The notes beneath the pieces were generated by a model. The model was not told the origin of the DNA, ran no database searches, and worked only from the letters and a program-made list of their open reading frames with translations. This document shows positions 1 to 10,297 of a DNA stretch of 64,000 nucleotides, piece by piece (the stretch's first letter is position 1; each line of letters starts with the position of its first letter). The stretch is from Sipunculus nudus (Eukaryota > Annelida > Sipuncula > Golfingiida > Sipunculidae): positions 91,825,830 through 91,889,829 of the forward strand of contig CM049307.1 of NCBI GenBank assembly GCA_026874595.1, in the 5' to 3' direction. The position numbers and the translations under genes were made by a program.

Positions 1-354
1 CAGAGTTGAAACCGGTTTGCCAGTAAGCACCAGTAAACCGACCTGCGATCTGGAATATTTGCTGGGCTGATACGGCCACAGACCACGACAGCAGATGTGT
101 ATGGAAGGGAACCAACTGGAATGGGGCTACCAGGACTAGAATTCTGACTAACTCGATGATAACTAGGCAAAATCTGCTCGTGATCAAGGGAAGCAGGATA
201 TCAGTGACATAAATCGTATGTTTTCAACCTGATAAAAAGTGTACACTTGCATGTTACATGTGGTTGGTCTCTAAGCCTGAGGTAATCAGATGTCAGGATA
301 CCCGTTATTGCCGGATTCTGGGAAGTAGAAAAGAAGACACAGGCGTCAAACAAA

Positions 355-945
355 AACAAAAAAGTACCTCAGCTTTCATTAATTTAGATGGACAAAGTGT
401 GTATAACCAATAGAACTTCGATCGTGACCATAAACAAATTTGAAATTATAATACCTTGTGGTAATATAGAAGCCGAGGCTTTCATCTAACGAATCCAGGG
501 TGATGGCTTGTTAAGGTATTGAGATGTGTACATATGGCGAAGACTTCGGAAATTAGTCAATAGTACACCGCTAAATAATTGCACATATTTTAATCCATCT
601 TAAGCTAATGCATAGGTCAACAAACGGTAGAGTCAGAAGCGGTTAAAGATAGACATCTGTTTAACAGACTCAACAAATCTTTGTTTATAAGGATAGCAAT
701 ACATTAGATTAGAAGACCCGAACAGAAACATATTTTCTACGCGACCGGCGTTCCATCTGTTTACAATGGCTCTGTATTAAATGCTTGCAATTTTTGTGAC
801 TGGAATAATTCCTTTGAACGGCCAAAGATAGGTCATGTATGTGAGAACTGAGAAAATCAAATAATTATCTATATAGGACGTATTTGAAAAAGAAAGTTTA
901 ACTTGTAGAGATTTAATCAAACGTATACGAAACATTGAATTTATA
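355..945. repeat. Segmental-duplication relic of the lectin-locus flanks
   Basis: Read by eye, 355-428 matches 15640-15712, which lies upstream of the intact lectin gene, and about 455-945 matches about 19413-19910, which lies downstream of it. Both blocks are in the same orientation, with scattered substitutions and small indels. Here the two flanks are nearly adjacent (about 27 bases apart); at the lectin locus they enclose about 3.7 kb with the gene. This copy is therefore either the ancestral empty arrangement or a copy that lost its gene. No coding sequence is visible in it. Confidence 0.75.
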
Positions 946-1079
946 TGTTACAAAATGTAAACTACATTAGTATATTGTAGCAGTGTATTGGTCTTGTAAA
1001 CTGGAGGTTATAAATAAAAAAAAAGTTATTGAAAGTAAGTGGAAATATATGAAATGTAATATAAGAGCACTTATACTCA

Positions 1080-1500
1080 ATCTTAGCCTCAGATGGTGGT
1101 GAATTATGCTCAGTCTTTGCCTTAGAGGGTGGTGACACTGACTCAGTCTTGGTCTCAGAGGGTGGTGACTCATACTCAGTCTTGGTGTCAGAATGTTTTG
1201 ACTCTGATTTTGTCTTTGCCTCAGAGAGTGGTGACTTATATTCAGTCTTGGCCTCAGAGGGTGTTCACATATATTCAGTCTTGGCCTCAGAGGGTGGTGA
1301 CTCCTACACAGTCTTGGCCTCAGATGGTGGTGACTCATAATTAGTCTTGGCCTCAGAGGGTGGTGATTCATACTCAGTCTTGGCCTCCGAGGGTGGTGAC
1401 TTATACTCCGTCTTGGCCTCAAGTGGTGGTGACTCTGTCTTGGTCTTAGTCTCAGAGGGTGTTGACCCATGCGTTGGTCTTGGTCTCAAAGGTCTTGACC
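1080..1500. repeat. 33-bp minisatellite, open in several frames
   Basis: Tandem units built on GTCTTGGCCTCAGAGGGTGG recur every 33 bases; unit starts at 1311, 1344, 1377 and 1410 are exactly 33 apart. There are about 12 units, more degenerate at both ends. Because 33 is a multiple of three and the unit lacks stops in most frames, long ORFs appear on both strands: plus strand LASEGGDSYSV repeats, minus strand PPSEAKTEYES repeats and a 167-codon frame over 967-1470. Nothing shows which frame, if any, is translated. Confidence 0.85.
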
Positions 1501-2158
1501 TCACAGGCCATGACTCAAATACAACACAGGACATATTGTATTATTAATACTTGTACCCCATTCCACTACCCATATTTCTTCTAGCTTTTTTTTGTATACT
1601 TGCAGCAGTTTTATGATGAAACTTTATTTCTGTTGTAGAATATGTTTTTCATTCCTCTCAGTTTCACAGTCTATTTTCAGGTTTTGTGTACCGTGAATAT
1701 TTTTACAAATCTAGTCATTTTGATATTCAGAACATATATATTTACATAATCTCAGGATTCAAAGTGTATGTATAAATAAATTTTTTTAATTTGTGTATTT
1801 TACTGCAGGTTTTATCTGATCTTACACTTTTCAATCTATATTTTTGGCCTGTACCTTCTTGTAGATTTTAAGTTATGACCCAGAAATGGGGATGATTAGT
1901 AACTCAATTGTGGTAGAGACTGGGCCTGGCTAACACAAGGATACAAAAAATATGACAGGAAGCTCAAGCTACTGCTCTGGCATGTAGTCCAAAACCAAAA
2001 TGGAATTCTGCAGATCTACATACTTTGATTTCGAACTAGATAGGACAACATAATAAATGGAGGCGGTTAACTCCATAAAAAAATCTTTTAAAATATTTAA
2101 AGGTGAAGAACTACACCCGACACATCTATTCAGATAGTGCAGTTACTCTCTGTTTCAG

Positions 2159-2217
2159 GGGATGGAGAGTATTGTGACAGTCTTGTACAACGACACAGCA
2201 GTGCATTCTTTACCGGC
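2159..2217 (+). pseudogene. ABCA-type transporter exon, 5' part before the LTR element
   Basis: An acceptor (ctctgtttcag, ending 2158) is followed by an open frame encoding GMESIVTVLYNDTAVHSLP. The YNDTAVHSLP block is a family signature of ABCA half-transporters, in the extracellular segment just before a membrane helix of the second transmembrane domain. The frame is cut after 2217 by the LTR of a Ty3/gypsy element and resumes without loss at 9156. I call the exon disrupted because a 6.9-kb insertion with its own stops lies inside it. Family identity is from motif recognition; I think it is closest to ABCA5. Confidence 0.8.
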
Positions 2218-2444
2218 TGTGATAGCCTGGCACACGATCATCATGTAAACACAACAATAACACCAATTTAAGTCCAAAGGATGACTCTATTCTTAGCGTA
2301 TGTGTACAGACAGCGCGACTGGCGCGCAGCATAAAAACAATGCCTGACTTAAGTTGGCGGTGACCTCGCGTGACCCGAGAGTTCACGAGACGTAAACAAG
2401 TGTCACGGAGCCACGTGTATTTACCCTGATATACCCCTGTTACA
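2218..2444 (-). repeat. 3' LTR of the Ty3/gypsy element
   Basis: 227 bp, collinear with 8924-9150. The outer edge directly abuts CCGGC (2213-2217). It is outermost in the element's 3' direction because the element reads on the minus strand. A translated frame through it resembles a protein only because the LTR lacks stops in that frame. Confidence 0.93.
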
Positions 2445-2594
2445 TCCACCTCATTAAAAAAAGAAAATAAAGTGTTTTATACTGATATGGAATAGTATGG
2501 GATTGCATTGAAAGGAGTACTACTATAAAGTCCAGAAATATTAGTCTATGAGAAAAAATCAATGTTGCTAAAGAAATCATGTTGGTACACAAAC

Positions 2595-2849
2595 TTATAT
2601 TGATTCAATGAGTCTTTCGGGTTTCTTATTTCGAGTGGACCTCACAGGCCTTTGGGTACTTGACTGTTCTGGATTCTGGGATTCTGGCTGCGGGCTGTTG
2701 TCATTTATGGTATTACAATCATCGCGAGCATCTGGCTCCTGCGTACTCTGTACATCTGTTTCACAGGATGGAATTATCGACTGCCTAATTGGAAACTCCT
2801 TCAAGAATCTTTGGTTTCGCCGGTACTGTACTCCTTCCGGCCTAGCCAC
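2595..2849 (-). pseudogene. Ty3/gypsy pol C-terminal tail
   Basis: An 84-codon minus-strand frame lies between integrase and the 3' LTR. It is rich in S, T, Q, P and N and ends with basic residues (RPVRSTRNKKPERL), which fits the variable tail after integrase in gypsy polyproteins. The R-N-K-P-E-R-L block is common in such tails. It is separated from the integrase core by frame breaks. Assignment rests on position and composition. Confidence 0.6.
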
Positions 2850-3093
2850 TACATATGATCGGGTTTCCTAACATTTGTCAACGACTCTGGCTTGGGTCCA
2901 TCTCAAGGACTTAGGATCCTGTAGGCCAACTGTCTGGCCTATATGAAGATCCGGACGTTCCTTGGCAGTGTGACCGTAGTATGTTTTCTGTGCTGCTTGT
3001 TTGTTTGCGAGTGCAGCGACCACATCCTCGCTGCCGCGAGCTCTCATTGCCAGGTATGATCGTATCTGCCTCCCATACAGTTATTCTGCAGGG

Positions 3094-3560
3094 CTACCGA
3101 GTAGCCCTCACACATAGTAAGGCTAACTCTGGATCCGCACCTGTGAGCTGGGCCTTCTTCATCACTCTTTTTATGGTCTGTATGCACCTTTCGACAAACC
3201 CATTTGACTGAGGGTAATAGGATGACGAAAAGATGTGTTTGACTGCCCAGTCTGTGGCGAACTGGCGGAATTCTTTGTTTGAGAAACACGGACAACCATC
3301 ACTGAACATAACCTGCGGGAGACCATGTTCACTGAAGATTGTTTTGTATTTAGCAATAACACATTGACTAGTTTAAGACTGCAGGTGTCTAACAATTGGC
3401 ATTTTGCTGTAGTAATTAGCGACGACTAGATAGTGCTCCCCTCTAAGCTCAAAAAGTCCATACCGATGTGTTGCCATGGTGCACTTGGCAAGTCATGGGG
3501 GATCAAACTCTGTTTCTGCTCTTTACGGGAAAATTCAAGACACACGTTACAACCTCCAAC
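3094..3560 (-). pseudogene. Ty3/gypsy integrase, frameshifted
   Basis: Reading the minus strand from 3560 downward, the end of the zinc-binding region (CNVCLEFSRK), GMDFFEL, FSDG and QSNGFVER follow in order. These supply the D, D and E of the retroviral integrase triad, so all three acidic residues are still visible. The Asn usually found after the second Asp is Gly here. The pieces fall in different frames (one ORF at 3094-3309, overlapping ones in other frames), so the protein is broken. Integrase would join the element's cDNA to host DNA. Confidence 0.85.
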
Positions 3561-3906
3561 GAGTACTTCAATGTCTCTATGAACTTCATTCCAGTATACA
3601 CATGTTCTCGATCTTAGTTAAGTTTTCTCAACATCTTGATGACTATAGTGTAGTTTCTCTAAAACATACGGTCTCATCTTTGTAGGTATAATAAGACGTC
3701 GACTTTCATAAGACACCCATCCTCTACGGATATAAAGTCTTTCATGGACCAGTAATGCCTTAGGTCCTTTGGTAAATCTTGAGCAGTTTTGGGCCAACCG
3801 TTTAACGTCACATCAAGTAAAGGCCTGAGTTCTGGATCCTCACCGGTTTGCCTTCTAAGTTCATCTATCTTGTCATTTGACCATCTAACTGTGTGTATGT
3901 TCTTCT

Positions 3907-4203
3907 CTAACCTAATTGTTGGTCTTGCTGTGGATTTAACAGAGACAGTGTATCTGCGAGATGGAGTTCTCTGCCTTGTCTGTATCTGATAGTCATATCA
4001 TACGGTTGTATCCTTAACAGCATTCTTTGCAACCGTGGTGGAGCCTGGTCAAGGTTCTTGAGATGTATAGCCTCTAGGGGCTTGTGGTCGGACTCAACTA
4101 TGAACTTCGATCCAAATACATATGTGTTGAAACGTTCTACCCCAAACACAACCGCGAGCATCTCACGCTCAATATTTGCATAGCGCTGTTCCGTCGGGAT
4201 CAT
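3907..4203 (-). pseudogene. Ty3/gypsy RNase H domain
   Basis: A 98-codon minus-strand frame contains ERYANIEREMLAVVFG and VESDHKPLEAI, the catalytic-site signature of gypsy RNase H, followed by APPRLQRMLLRIQPYDM and RQGRELHLADTLS. The domain removes RNA from the RNA-DNA hybrid during reverse transcription. It is separated from the preceding reverse transcriptase segment (4243-4590) by a frame break near 4205-4242. Confidence 0.93.
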
Positions 4204-4242
4204 TGCTTTCGACGCAAAGGCGGTTATTCTTTCTTGACCATT

Positions 4243-4590
4243 CTAATCGATTTGTAGTAAAGCGGCGCCCAAGCCTTTCTGACTGGCGTCAACTTGAATG
4301 TGGGTCTTTAATTGTGGATCGAAGTAATTCAAGGTAACTGCATTACAGATCTCTTTCTCTATCGGTTCGTACATATTCTGGTGTGTCGGAGTCCATACCC
4401 AAGACACGTCTTTCTTGACGAGATCACGAAGGATTGACGTTTTCTCAGAAACTCGGGGTATGAAAGGTGCCAGACACTGTACCATCCCAAGAAACTGTTG
4501 CAGTTCTTTGACACACGTAGGGCTTGGCAAGTTGGCAATTTCTTTAGACTTCTTTGGGTCTGGGCAAACAACTTCTCTTGTATATCTCAT
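4243..4590 (-). pseudogene. Ty3/gypsy reverse transcriptase, 3' part (thumb/connection)
   Basis: A 115-codon minus-strand frame carries VCPDPKKSKEIANLPSP, ELQQFLGMVQCLAPFIP and QVDASQKGLGAALLQ. In gypsy elements these follow the polymerase active site and lead into RNase H. Its upstream continuation lies about 2 kb away at 6682-6903, because the inverted-repeat element at 4626-6649 has landed in between. Confidence 0.92.
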
Positions 4591-4625
4591 AGGGGACTCT
4601 TAAATTCTATGCATGCCACACATAC

Positions 4626-6649
4626 CAGAGGCCAAAGCGAGGCCAATGGGGAATAACAAAGACACGTGCTCACTTGTCACAGCAGTAACACATGTGCTGA
4701 TACAGTTTAGCTCAGCAAGGCAGGTCGTGTCACAGCCTATTCTGTTCCTTCATGCTACTCATTTACTAATTGGACATCAGATTTGATTTTCCATTAGTTT
4801 TCATAAGTGATCCAGGTAGAAAGAAACAGTGGAAATTACTAATTAATTCATACATCTGGACGAGGGACTCTTTGTGATTGTGTGTTCATATGTTCCTGGT
4901 TTGGTCTGCTGTTTGTTATATTTGTTCATAGAATTAAGTAAATGAACATCCATTTTCGAACAATGAATTTTAATGATCTGTATCAATTTATAAAGGCACA
5001 TATTAAAATATCATTTTTACATGGTCCATGCCCTCATTTGGTTTTGCCTTACCTTTATTATGTACGTGTCAAAATATTTTGAAATACTGTGCTGTTTTAC
5101 AAAATCTGTGTCCATACACATGCAATTAATTGTACTTTATTAAAATAAATAAATAACATAAATAAATAATGATAGAAGACTACCAACATATTTAACTTGA
5201 TGGTGACATTTAGCAAAGATCTGCATATAGTTTTTACCAGCCAAGCATTGATCCCCTTACTGGTTTATAGATAATAGATACATTGGTATGTCTCAATTGG
5301 TTGAAGGGGCTTACATTTTACATTACCAAAACTTAATGTCATCATTTTATCTCATTTTTCCTTGAGGCCCTCTAAGATGGCATCTTTGGATAGATTTAAG
5401 GCCCTTAAATTACATGATTGCGAAACAATTATAGATATATCCCCACATGACCAGCCTAGACCCACTTCAATTTAAAGAATATTTAACTCATGCAATTCTT
5501 GTGTCACCGTTTCCATTGTTTGTCAATGTATGTCACACAGCTGTAGGACACGCCGTCAGTATATTTTAACTCTTTATTCATAACAAATATGAAGTTTTAG
5601 TATATGACACATTACTTTTCATATTCGATTTATAAAGAATTTTTGAAGGAACTAACCTGAGTTAAAAGGTGTGGAGCTGGTGAAGTGTTGAGCATTAATT
5701 AAAATGAATATATTATTCCATAATTCATACCTTACATATTTTTATATTTTTTTCCCAAATTATGTAAAGTCTTGCGGGAAAAAGGTGTCATTTATAAAAT
5801 TCTGTTTCTGCCCATGCACTAATATAATCCTTGCCATGCCCAGGAACTCACCATATCACTATCTAATGAGGAGCCATATATTTTTTTAAATGACCTGTGA
5901 CATAGTGTTTCATTTGACAGGTATGTGTTGGTTATGCCACTAAAAATACAGTGTATTTTCTATTGGTGCCAGATACAGCATACCTACATCTATATTTTTA
6001 ATTGGCTTGTGAATAGAAAACATTTCATAATTTCATTTCAGAACACTTTTAACAATCACAGAGGCAGACATGTTTCATTTATGCTTTATTAGTCTTTATT
6101 AAGTTAATGACTTCATAATGGCAGTATAAGCAGCGTACTGCCGAAAGTGTTTTGGTGTGTGTGTCTCTCGGTGCCTACTGTACATGAAACAAGAAACTTA
6201 GTATTAATGTACACAATCAGAGGAACCATGCACAGACCACCTCATTCTGTGCCGTCTGGAATGTGTATCAGTCAGCACCTGTGCCCGACACTTGTATATC
6301 TTGATATTTTAATTGACCTCGGGCAATTAATGGCATCCTGTGGTTTGATTCATAGCTAGCATAGACCGTAGAGCCAAGTAGATGTGAGCCCAAGGGTCTT
6401 TAACTTTATTATGTTAAGAGTCACTGGAAAGTACCTCCCTTACAAGTCGGGTTCACATTGTGCTCATAGCAGCAGATTCCTTTGGATTTATACTTCTTTC
6501 CAGATGCTTTTAACAAAATTTGTTTGTAAGCATCCACAAATTTGAAATGGATAAATGGAACAACTGACAGGTCTGTGTTGCTGAACATAGCCATGGTGAG
6601 TGAGCACGTGCTCCCAGTTATTCCCAGTTAGCCTCGCTTTCGCTAGCTG
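4626..6649. mobile_element. Non-autonomous inverted-repeat DNA element nested in the Ty3 element
   Basis: The ends are inverted copies of each other over about 50 bases. The left end (4626-4675) contains AAAGCGAGGCCAATGGGGAA and, further in, CACGTGCTCACT. The reverse complement of the right end (6598-6649) contains AAAGCGAGGCTAACTGGGAA and CACGTGCTCACT. Both termini start with CAG. The interior (about 4680-6590) is AT-rich with no credible ORF, so this looks like a MITE or deletion derivative. It interrupts the retrotransposon's reverse transcriptase. I could not define a clean target duplication, so superfamily is unassigned. Confidence 0.75.
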
Positions 6650-6681
6650 ATTAATTGTTCACGAGGAATATTAAGAATCCT

Positions 6682-6903
6682 CTATGCCAAAGAAATCAAT
6701 TTCGGTACGTGTATTGCACATTTGGCTGGGTTAAAAACTAGACCACATTGTCGGGGACGTAATATCAAAGTATGTAAGTTCCTGTCATGCTCCTCGACAC
6801 TTGAGCCAAACACAACAATATCATCTGTTATGTTGAGAGTGTCCATGCAACCTGCCAAAATGATATCCATCTTCTCTTGAAAGATGTCTTGTGATACACA
6901 CAA
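6682..6903 (-). pseudogene. Ty3/gypsy reverse transcriptase, active-site segment
   Basis: The minus-strand frame holds TDDIVVFGSSVEEHDRNL, equivalent to the (Y/A)DD polymerase motif of gypsy elements, then GLVFNPAKCAIHVP. A one-base slip follows HVPK: the expected FFGIE block continues in a different frame just below 6682. The segment ends close to the border of the nested DNA element. The sequence between this and 7092 also carries frame breaks. Confidence 0.9.
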
Positions 6904-7091
6904 ACCAAACGGTAGGCTTTTAAATCTGTAACGTCCATTTGGAGCACTAAATGATGTCAGTTTCTGGATTGCTCATCCAGAAGTATGCTCCAGTACCCAT
7001 TTCGTGCATCCAATTGGCTAAAGACAGTGGCACCATGCATCTTATGTGTTATTTCCTCTACAGTTGGTGACCTATGGTATGTGCGCTTGAT

Positions 7092-7607
7092 TCACTTGTT
7101 TAGATCTCTTGGATTTAAGCAGACGCGAAGCTCTCCAGATTCCTTTTGACTGAAGGCAAGGGAGTTCAACGACTCAGTACCCTCGCTTTCGGGTATGGGC
7201 TCCAGTACATCGAGTTGTACCATCTTATCAATTTCAGAATTTATTTCTGTTTTCAGATGCATAGGATATTTGCGTGGTGGACGAACAACTGGACTCATCT
7301 CATCTTTGATTTTTATGTGATACGTACAAGGAAACATTCCGAGACCCATAAACCGGTCCGGATATCTCTCAACTAATGTTTCCTTATCAGGAATGGCAAA
7401 GGACTCTTGTGACACTTCATGAACTACGCGTATGGTTATCTCCGATACAGCGTTTACTGTAATTTTCTCCAAAGCCAGGCATGCACGTTTGCAAAGGATA
7501 CACGGCCCTGGAGTTTCTGCAACATAAAAGTCTGTTTTATACCAGTCCCCGGTAGTCGGACACCTTAGACTGAGTTCTAGAGTTCCGTACTGGAATATCA
7601 CCACCAT
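7092..7607 (-). pseudogene. Ty3/gypsy reverse transcriptase, 5' part
   Basis: A 171-codon frame runs from the protease-RT linker into the fingers of reverse transcriptase. PPRKYPMHLKTEI, LDVLEPIPES and SGELRVCLNPRDLNK are typical gypsy RT start motifs. The preceding part (FYVAETPGPCIL...CLALEKI) belongs to the linker after protease. It is the longest uninterrupted frame left in the element. Confidence 0.92.
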
Positions 7608-7632
7608 TACAGGCTTGAAGTCTCGCCAACTG

Positions 7633-7884
7633 TTAATCTCTCACTAGAGATCCGATAATGGGTTTATCACCATCCATAAATTTTGGGAACATCTTTCTAA
7701 ATATTCTTAGGGGCAGTATGTTCCCCTCGGCTCCTGTGTTTACTTTGTACATCAACTCTGCCTTGACGCTCAGACGAACCATAATGTCCGTGTCATTATC
7801 ACCTCCAGCGGACATCTCCACCGAGTCAAATAGTACACTATGAGTATCATCAGCATCATCAACTTCAACTGTACTGACTCTCAT
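7633..7884 (-). pseudogene. Ty3/gypsy aspartic protease with altered active site
   Basis: An 83-codon minus-strand frame contains KVNTGAEGNILPLRIFRKMFP. Family members have D-T-G at the catalytic position; here the Asp is Asn, so as written the protease would be inactive. Upstream on the element strand, a zinc-knuckle-like C-X2-C-X4-H-X4-C pattern (7954-7995) contains an internal stop. Both support long-standing inactivity. Confidence 0.85.
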
Positions 7885-8047
7885 CTCTTTTTTCTTATGG
7901 GGCTAGTTCACCTTTCTTTGCAGATGATTTCTATCCACAGCTCTTCTGCTTTTACAGCGCTATCGCCAGTGGGCGATCTTTCCGCACTGTGTACATTTTG
8001 TCTTGAATGAAGGAAATCGTCGATACTCATGGTCACCTGCACAGAAC

Positions 8048-8640
8048 TTACAATTTACAATCTTTTATTTTGATATGGGTAACGTCCTTCTTTCTCACAA
8101 CATCTACACTGGTTGCTCCCACCTGTTCAAAAGCTCTCATATGTGCCTCAGAAGCCTCAAGTGCACGACAATGTTGTAAGGCATCTTCAACAGTAAGCTT
8201 TTCATCTTTCTTTAACAATTCTCTACGTGATTCATGTATTCTGGTTCCCACAATCATTCGATCAATTAACCTGTCATTCAGATCTGAGAATTTACACTTA
8301 AGTGCTTTGGCACGACATCTGGTGTAAAATTCATTAATGCTCTCCCCCTCCTTCTGTTGAAAGGAGGTCCGCTCGAGGCGATGCACACGAAAATTATCAG
8401 CAATTATACCAACAGACTGTTGGAAATTCGCCCATACATTACTGGGGTCTGCCAGGGTTTGTTCGTCTAAACCCCATGTCTTAGACAGTTCCTCACCTTT
8501 TTCACCACACTGGAAAATGATTTAATTGTGTTGCTTGGCAGGTGCAATACCTTTGATCACAAGCCATCTCTCTAGACGAGTTCTATATTCATGCCAAGCG
8601 GCCTGATCGTCACCGGTCCACCCATCTTATTTGAGGACAT
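8048..8640 (-). pseudogene. Ty3/gypsy gag remnant
   Basis: The 112-codon frame at 8048-8386 reads FQQKEGESINEFYTRCRAKA and LIDRMIVGTRIHESRRELL, then EDALQHCRALEASE, the pattern of gypsy gag capsid domains. Upstream on the element strand, up to about 8640, more gag-like sequence (DDQAAWHEYRTRLERW) is visible but interrupted by a stop and frame changes. Gag would form the particle shell. Identity is from family pattern. Confidence 0.85.
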
Positions 8641-8923
8641 TTGATCCCATCAGCCATTGTAACAGTTGGATAACACAGGAACAGTCACTAACTGATCCGA
8701 GATAAATGCTTCACAATGATAAAATGTCACTATATTCCAGTACGTATGTGGAAACGCTTTGAATAGGTAAGTCACAGAACACAACGAATGTGCCACATAT
8801 GGGCTGCCATATGGCGAGTGAAATGTTAACAAGTCTGAGCCGGGACCACGGCCAAAAGCAATGAAACCAAACGAGGTGAATAACTTGCCTCCGAAGTAAG
8901 CCGAAAGTTCACCCCTGCCACCA

Positions 8924-9150
8924 TATGATAGCCTGGCACACGGTCATCATGTAAACACAAGAACAACACCAATTTAAGTCCAAAAGATTACTATATACGC
9001 AGCGTATGTGTACAGACAGCGCGACTGGCGCGAAGCATAAAAACAATGCCCGACTTAAGATGGCGGTGACCTCGCGTGACCCAAGGGTTCAAGAGACGTA
9101 AACAAGTGTCACGGAGCCACGTGTATTCACCCTGATATAACCCTGTTACA
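8924..9150 (-). repeat. 5' LTR of the Ty3/gypsy element
   Basis: 227 bp, equal in length to the other LTR with about 18 substitutions. The outer end (9150) abuts the target duplicate CCGGC at 9151-9155. On the minus strand the LTR is followed with no spacer by TGGTGGCAGGGGTG, a plausible tRNA primer-binding site. Confidence 0.93.
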
Positions 9151-9369
9151 CCGGCCACCATCAACACGATCAGGAACGCACTGCTAAAGGTGACCACAGG
9201 AACCTTCCCGGACCCCACCGTTAATATAACAGCCTGGAGCAGACCGTGGCCACAGATCGCTGGGGCAACCGGCTTCCAGGGCGGTGTGTTTTCCTCGACC
9301 ATTCTGCTAGGCATGGCTTTGGCGATACTACCTGCTGGTTTTGCTATCTTTGTTGTCAGGGAAAGACAG
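9151..9369 (+). pseudogene. ABCA-type transporter exon, 3' part after the LTR element
   Basis: The frame interrupted at 2217 resumes here: if CCGGC is counted once, the codons run on without a stop (ATINTIRNALLKVT, then GVFSSTILLGMALAILP, AGFAIFVVRERQ) to a donor CAG|gtacgtg at 9369/9370. The hydrophobic run is a membrane helix of the second ABCA transmembrane domain, followed by the cytosolic RERQ turn. The reading frame is intact over 91 codons across the two halves. ABCA proteins are membrane lipid exporters by family knowledge; substrate here is unknown. Confidence 0.85.
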
Positions 9370-10165
9370 GTACGTGGAGAATGTCAGATGAAACTAGATA
9401 GCAGTCATAGACCACATACCTCCACCAACACATGGATCATCAACCATATTAACCTTAAAAATTGATTATGTTTTCTTAACTCCTTACACATGTCACTAGA
9501 ATATTGGTACTTGCAATATTCCCTGTTGTTGTAAAATTGTTATAATTTATATCTGGTGCTATAAAAATATGGGGAATACTTGAAATAATTTTTATGGTTG
9601 AGTTAAAAATTGATAAAACGTATAAAGCGATCCGAATAAAATTCAACATTTTCATAAATATGGACTAGGCTTCAGTTCAAATGCATCTGCATTTAAAAAT
9701 GTTGCATTTACTTTTAATTGTATAGACATCAAGGAATCTGCATTTTTGTTTACATTTAGGTATGCAAACATTTAATGCAGATGCAGTCCATGAGTATTTT
9801 TTAGAATCCTGTCATATTTTTTGAATAACATATTGTATAATAACTGGTTTCAGTGGCATCATAGAAAAAGTCATTAATTAAAAAATACACTGTGTACCTT
9901 GATATTGCAGGTAAAATAGAGTTCAAATGTATTTTAAGTGTTTTACCGCTTGAATTTCATTCTTAAACATGTACTGTATTTTCATTTGTATTTAAGCTTA
10001 ATAGGGTAACATTTGTGCGTTTGCATTTTAATTCCCAGAATTGCTTTATATCCAGTCCAGGTATGCACACATTCAATGTGGTGTAGCTAATATATAATAA
10101 GCAGAGGTATTGACACCGATCAAATTTTCCTATTCCATTTGATATTTTGTGATTTCATGTTGCAG

Positions 10166-10297
10166 AACAAAACCCGCAGCCAGCTCAGGATAACTGGCAT
10201 ATCCATGAACATGTACTGGGCTGTACAGTTCTCTGTCGACTTAACACTGTTTGCTTTAGTGGCATTTCTGTCCATAATAGTACTTGTGGCCTTCCAA
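10166..10297 (+). CDS. ABCA-type transporter exon (transmembrane domain 2)
   Basis: Acceptor ttcatgttgcag ends at 10165 and donor CAA|gtaaac begins at 10298. The 44 codons start NKTRSQLRITGISMNMYW and run into a helix (LTLFALVAFLSIIVLVAF). The QLRISG...YW pattern directly after the RERQ loop is typical of ABCA transporters. Both borders are phase 0, matching the exons on each side. Its last bases and donor are the founding unit of the tandem array that fills the next intron. Confidence 0.88.

Larger units (their letters stand above)
2218..9150 (-). mobile_element. Ty3/gypsy LTR retrotransposon, degenerate, inside an ABCA exon
   Basis: Two 227-bp LTRs (2218-2444 and 8924-9150) bound gag, protease, reverse transcriptase, RNase H and integrase remnants in the usual gypsy order on the minus strand. 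The 5-bp target duplication CCGGC lies at 2213-2217 and 9151-9155. On the element strand the LTR starts TGTAACAGGG; the outer LTR ends CACA and the inner one CATA. Directly inside the 5' LTR is a primer-binding site starting TGGTGGCAGG, and a purine-rich stretch precedes the 3' LTR. I count about 18 differences between the LTRs (about 8%), so the insertion is not recent. Frameshifts and stops break the coding regions, and another element splits reverse transcriptase at 4626-6649, so it cannot move by itself. Confidence 0.93.

Noticed and set aside
37-150. A frame reading AGLIRPQTTTADVYG that resembles the segment after Walker A of an ABC nucleotide-binding domain
   Set aside because: No Walker A motif or splice acceptor precedes it, it ends at a stop soon after, and its position does not fit the distance to the ABCA exon at 2159.
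967-1470. 167-codon minus-strand ORF as a real gene
   Set aside because: It is fully explained by the stop-free 33-bp repeat; no splice sites or non-repeat domain.
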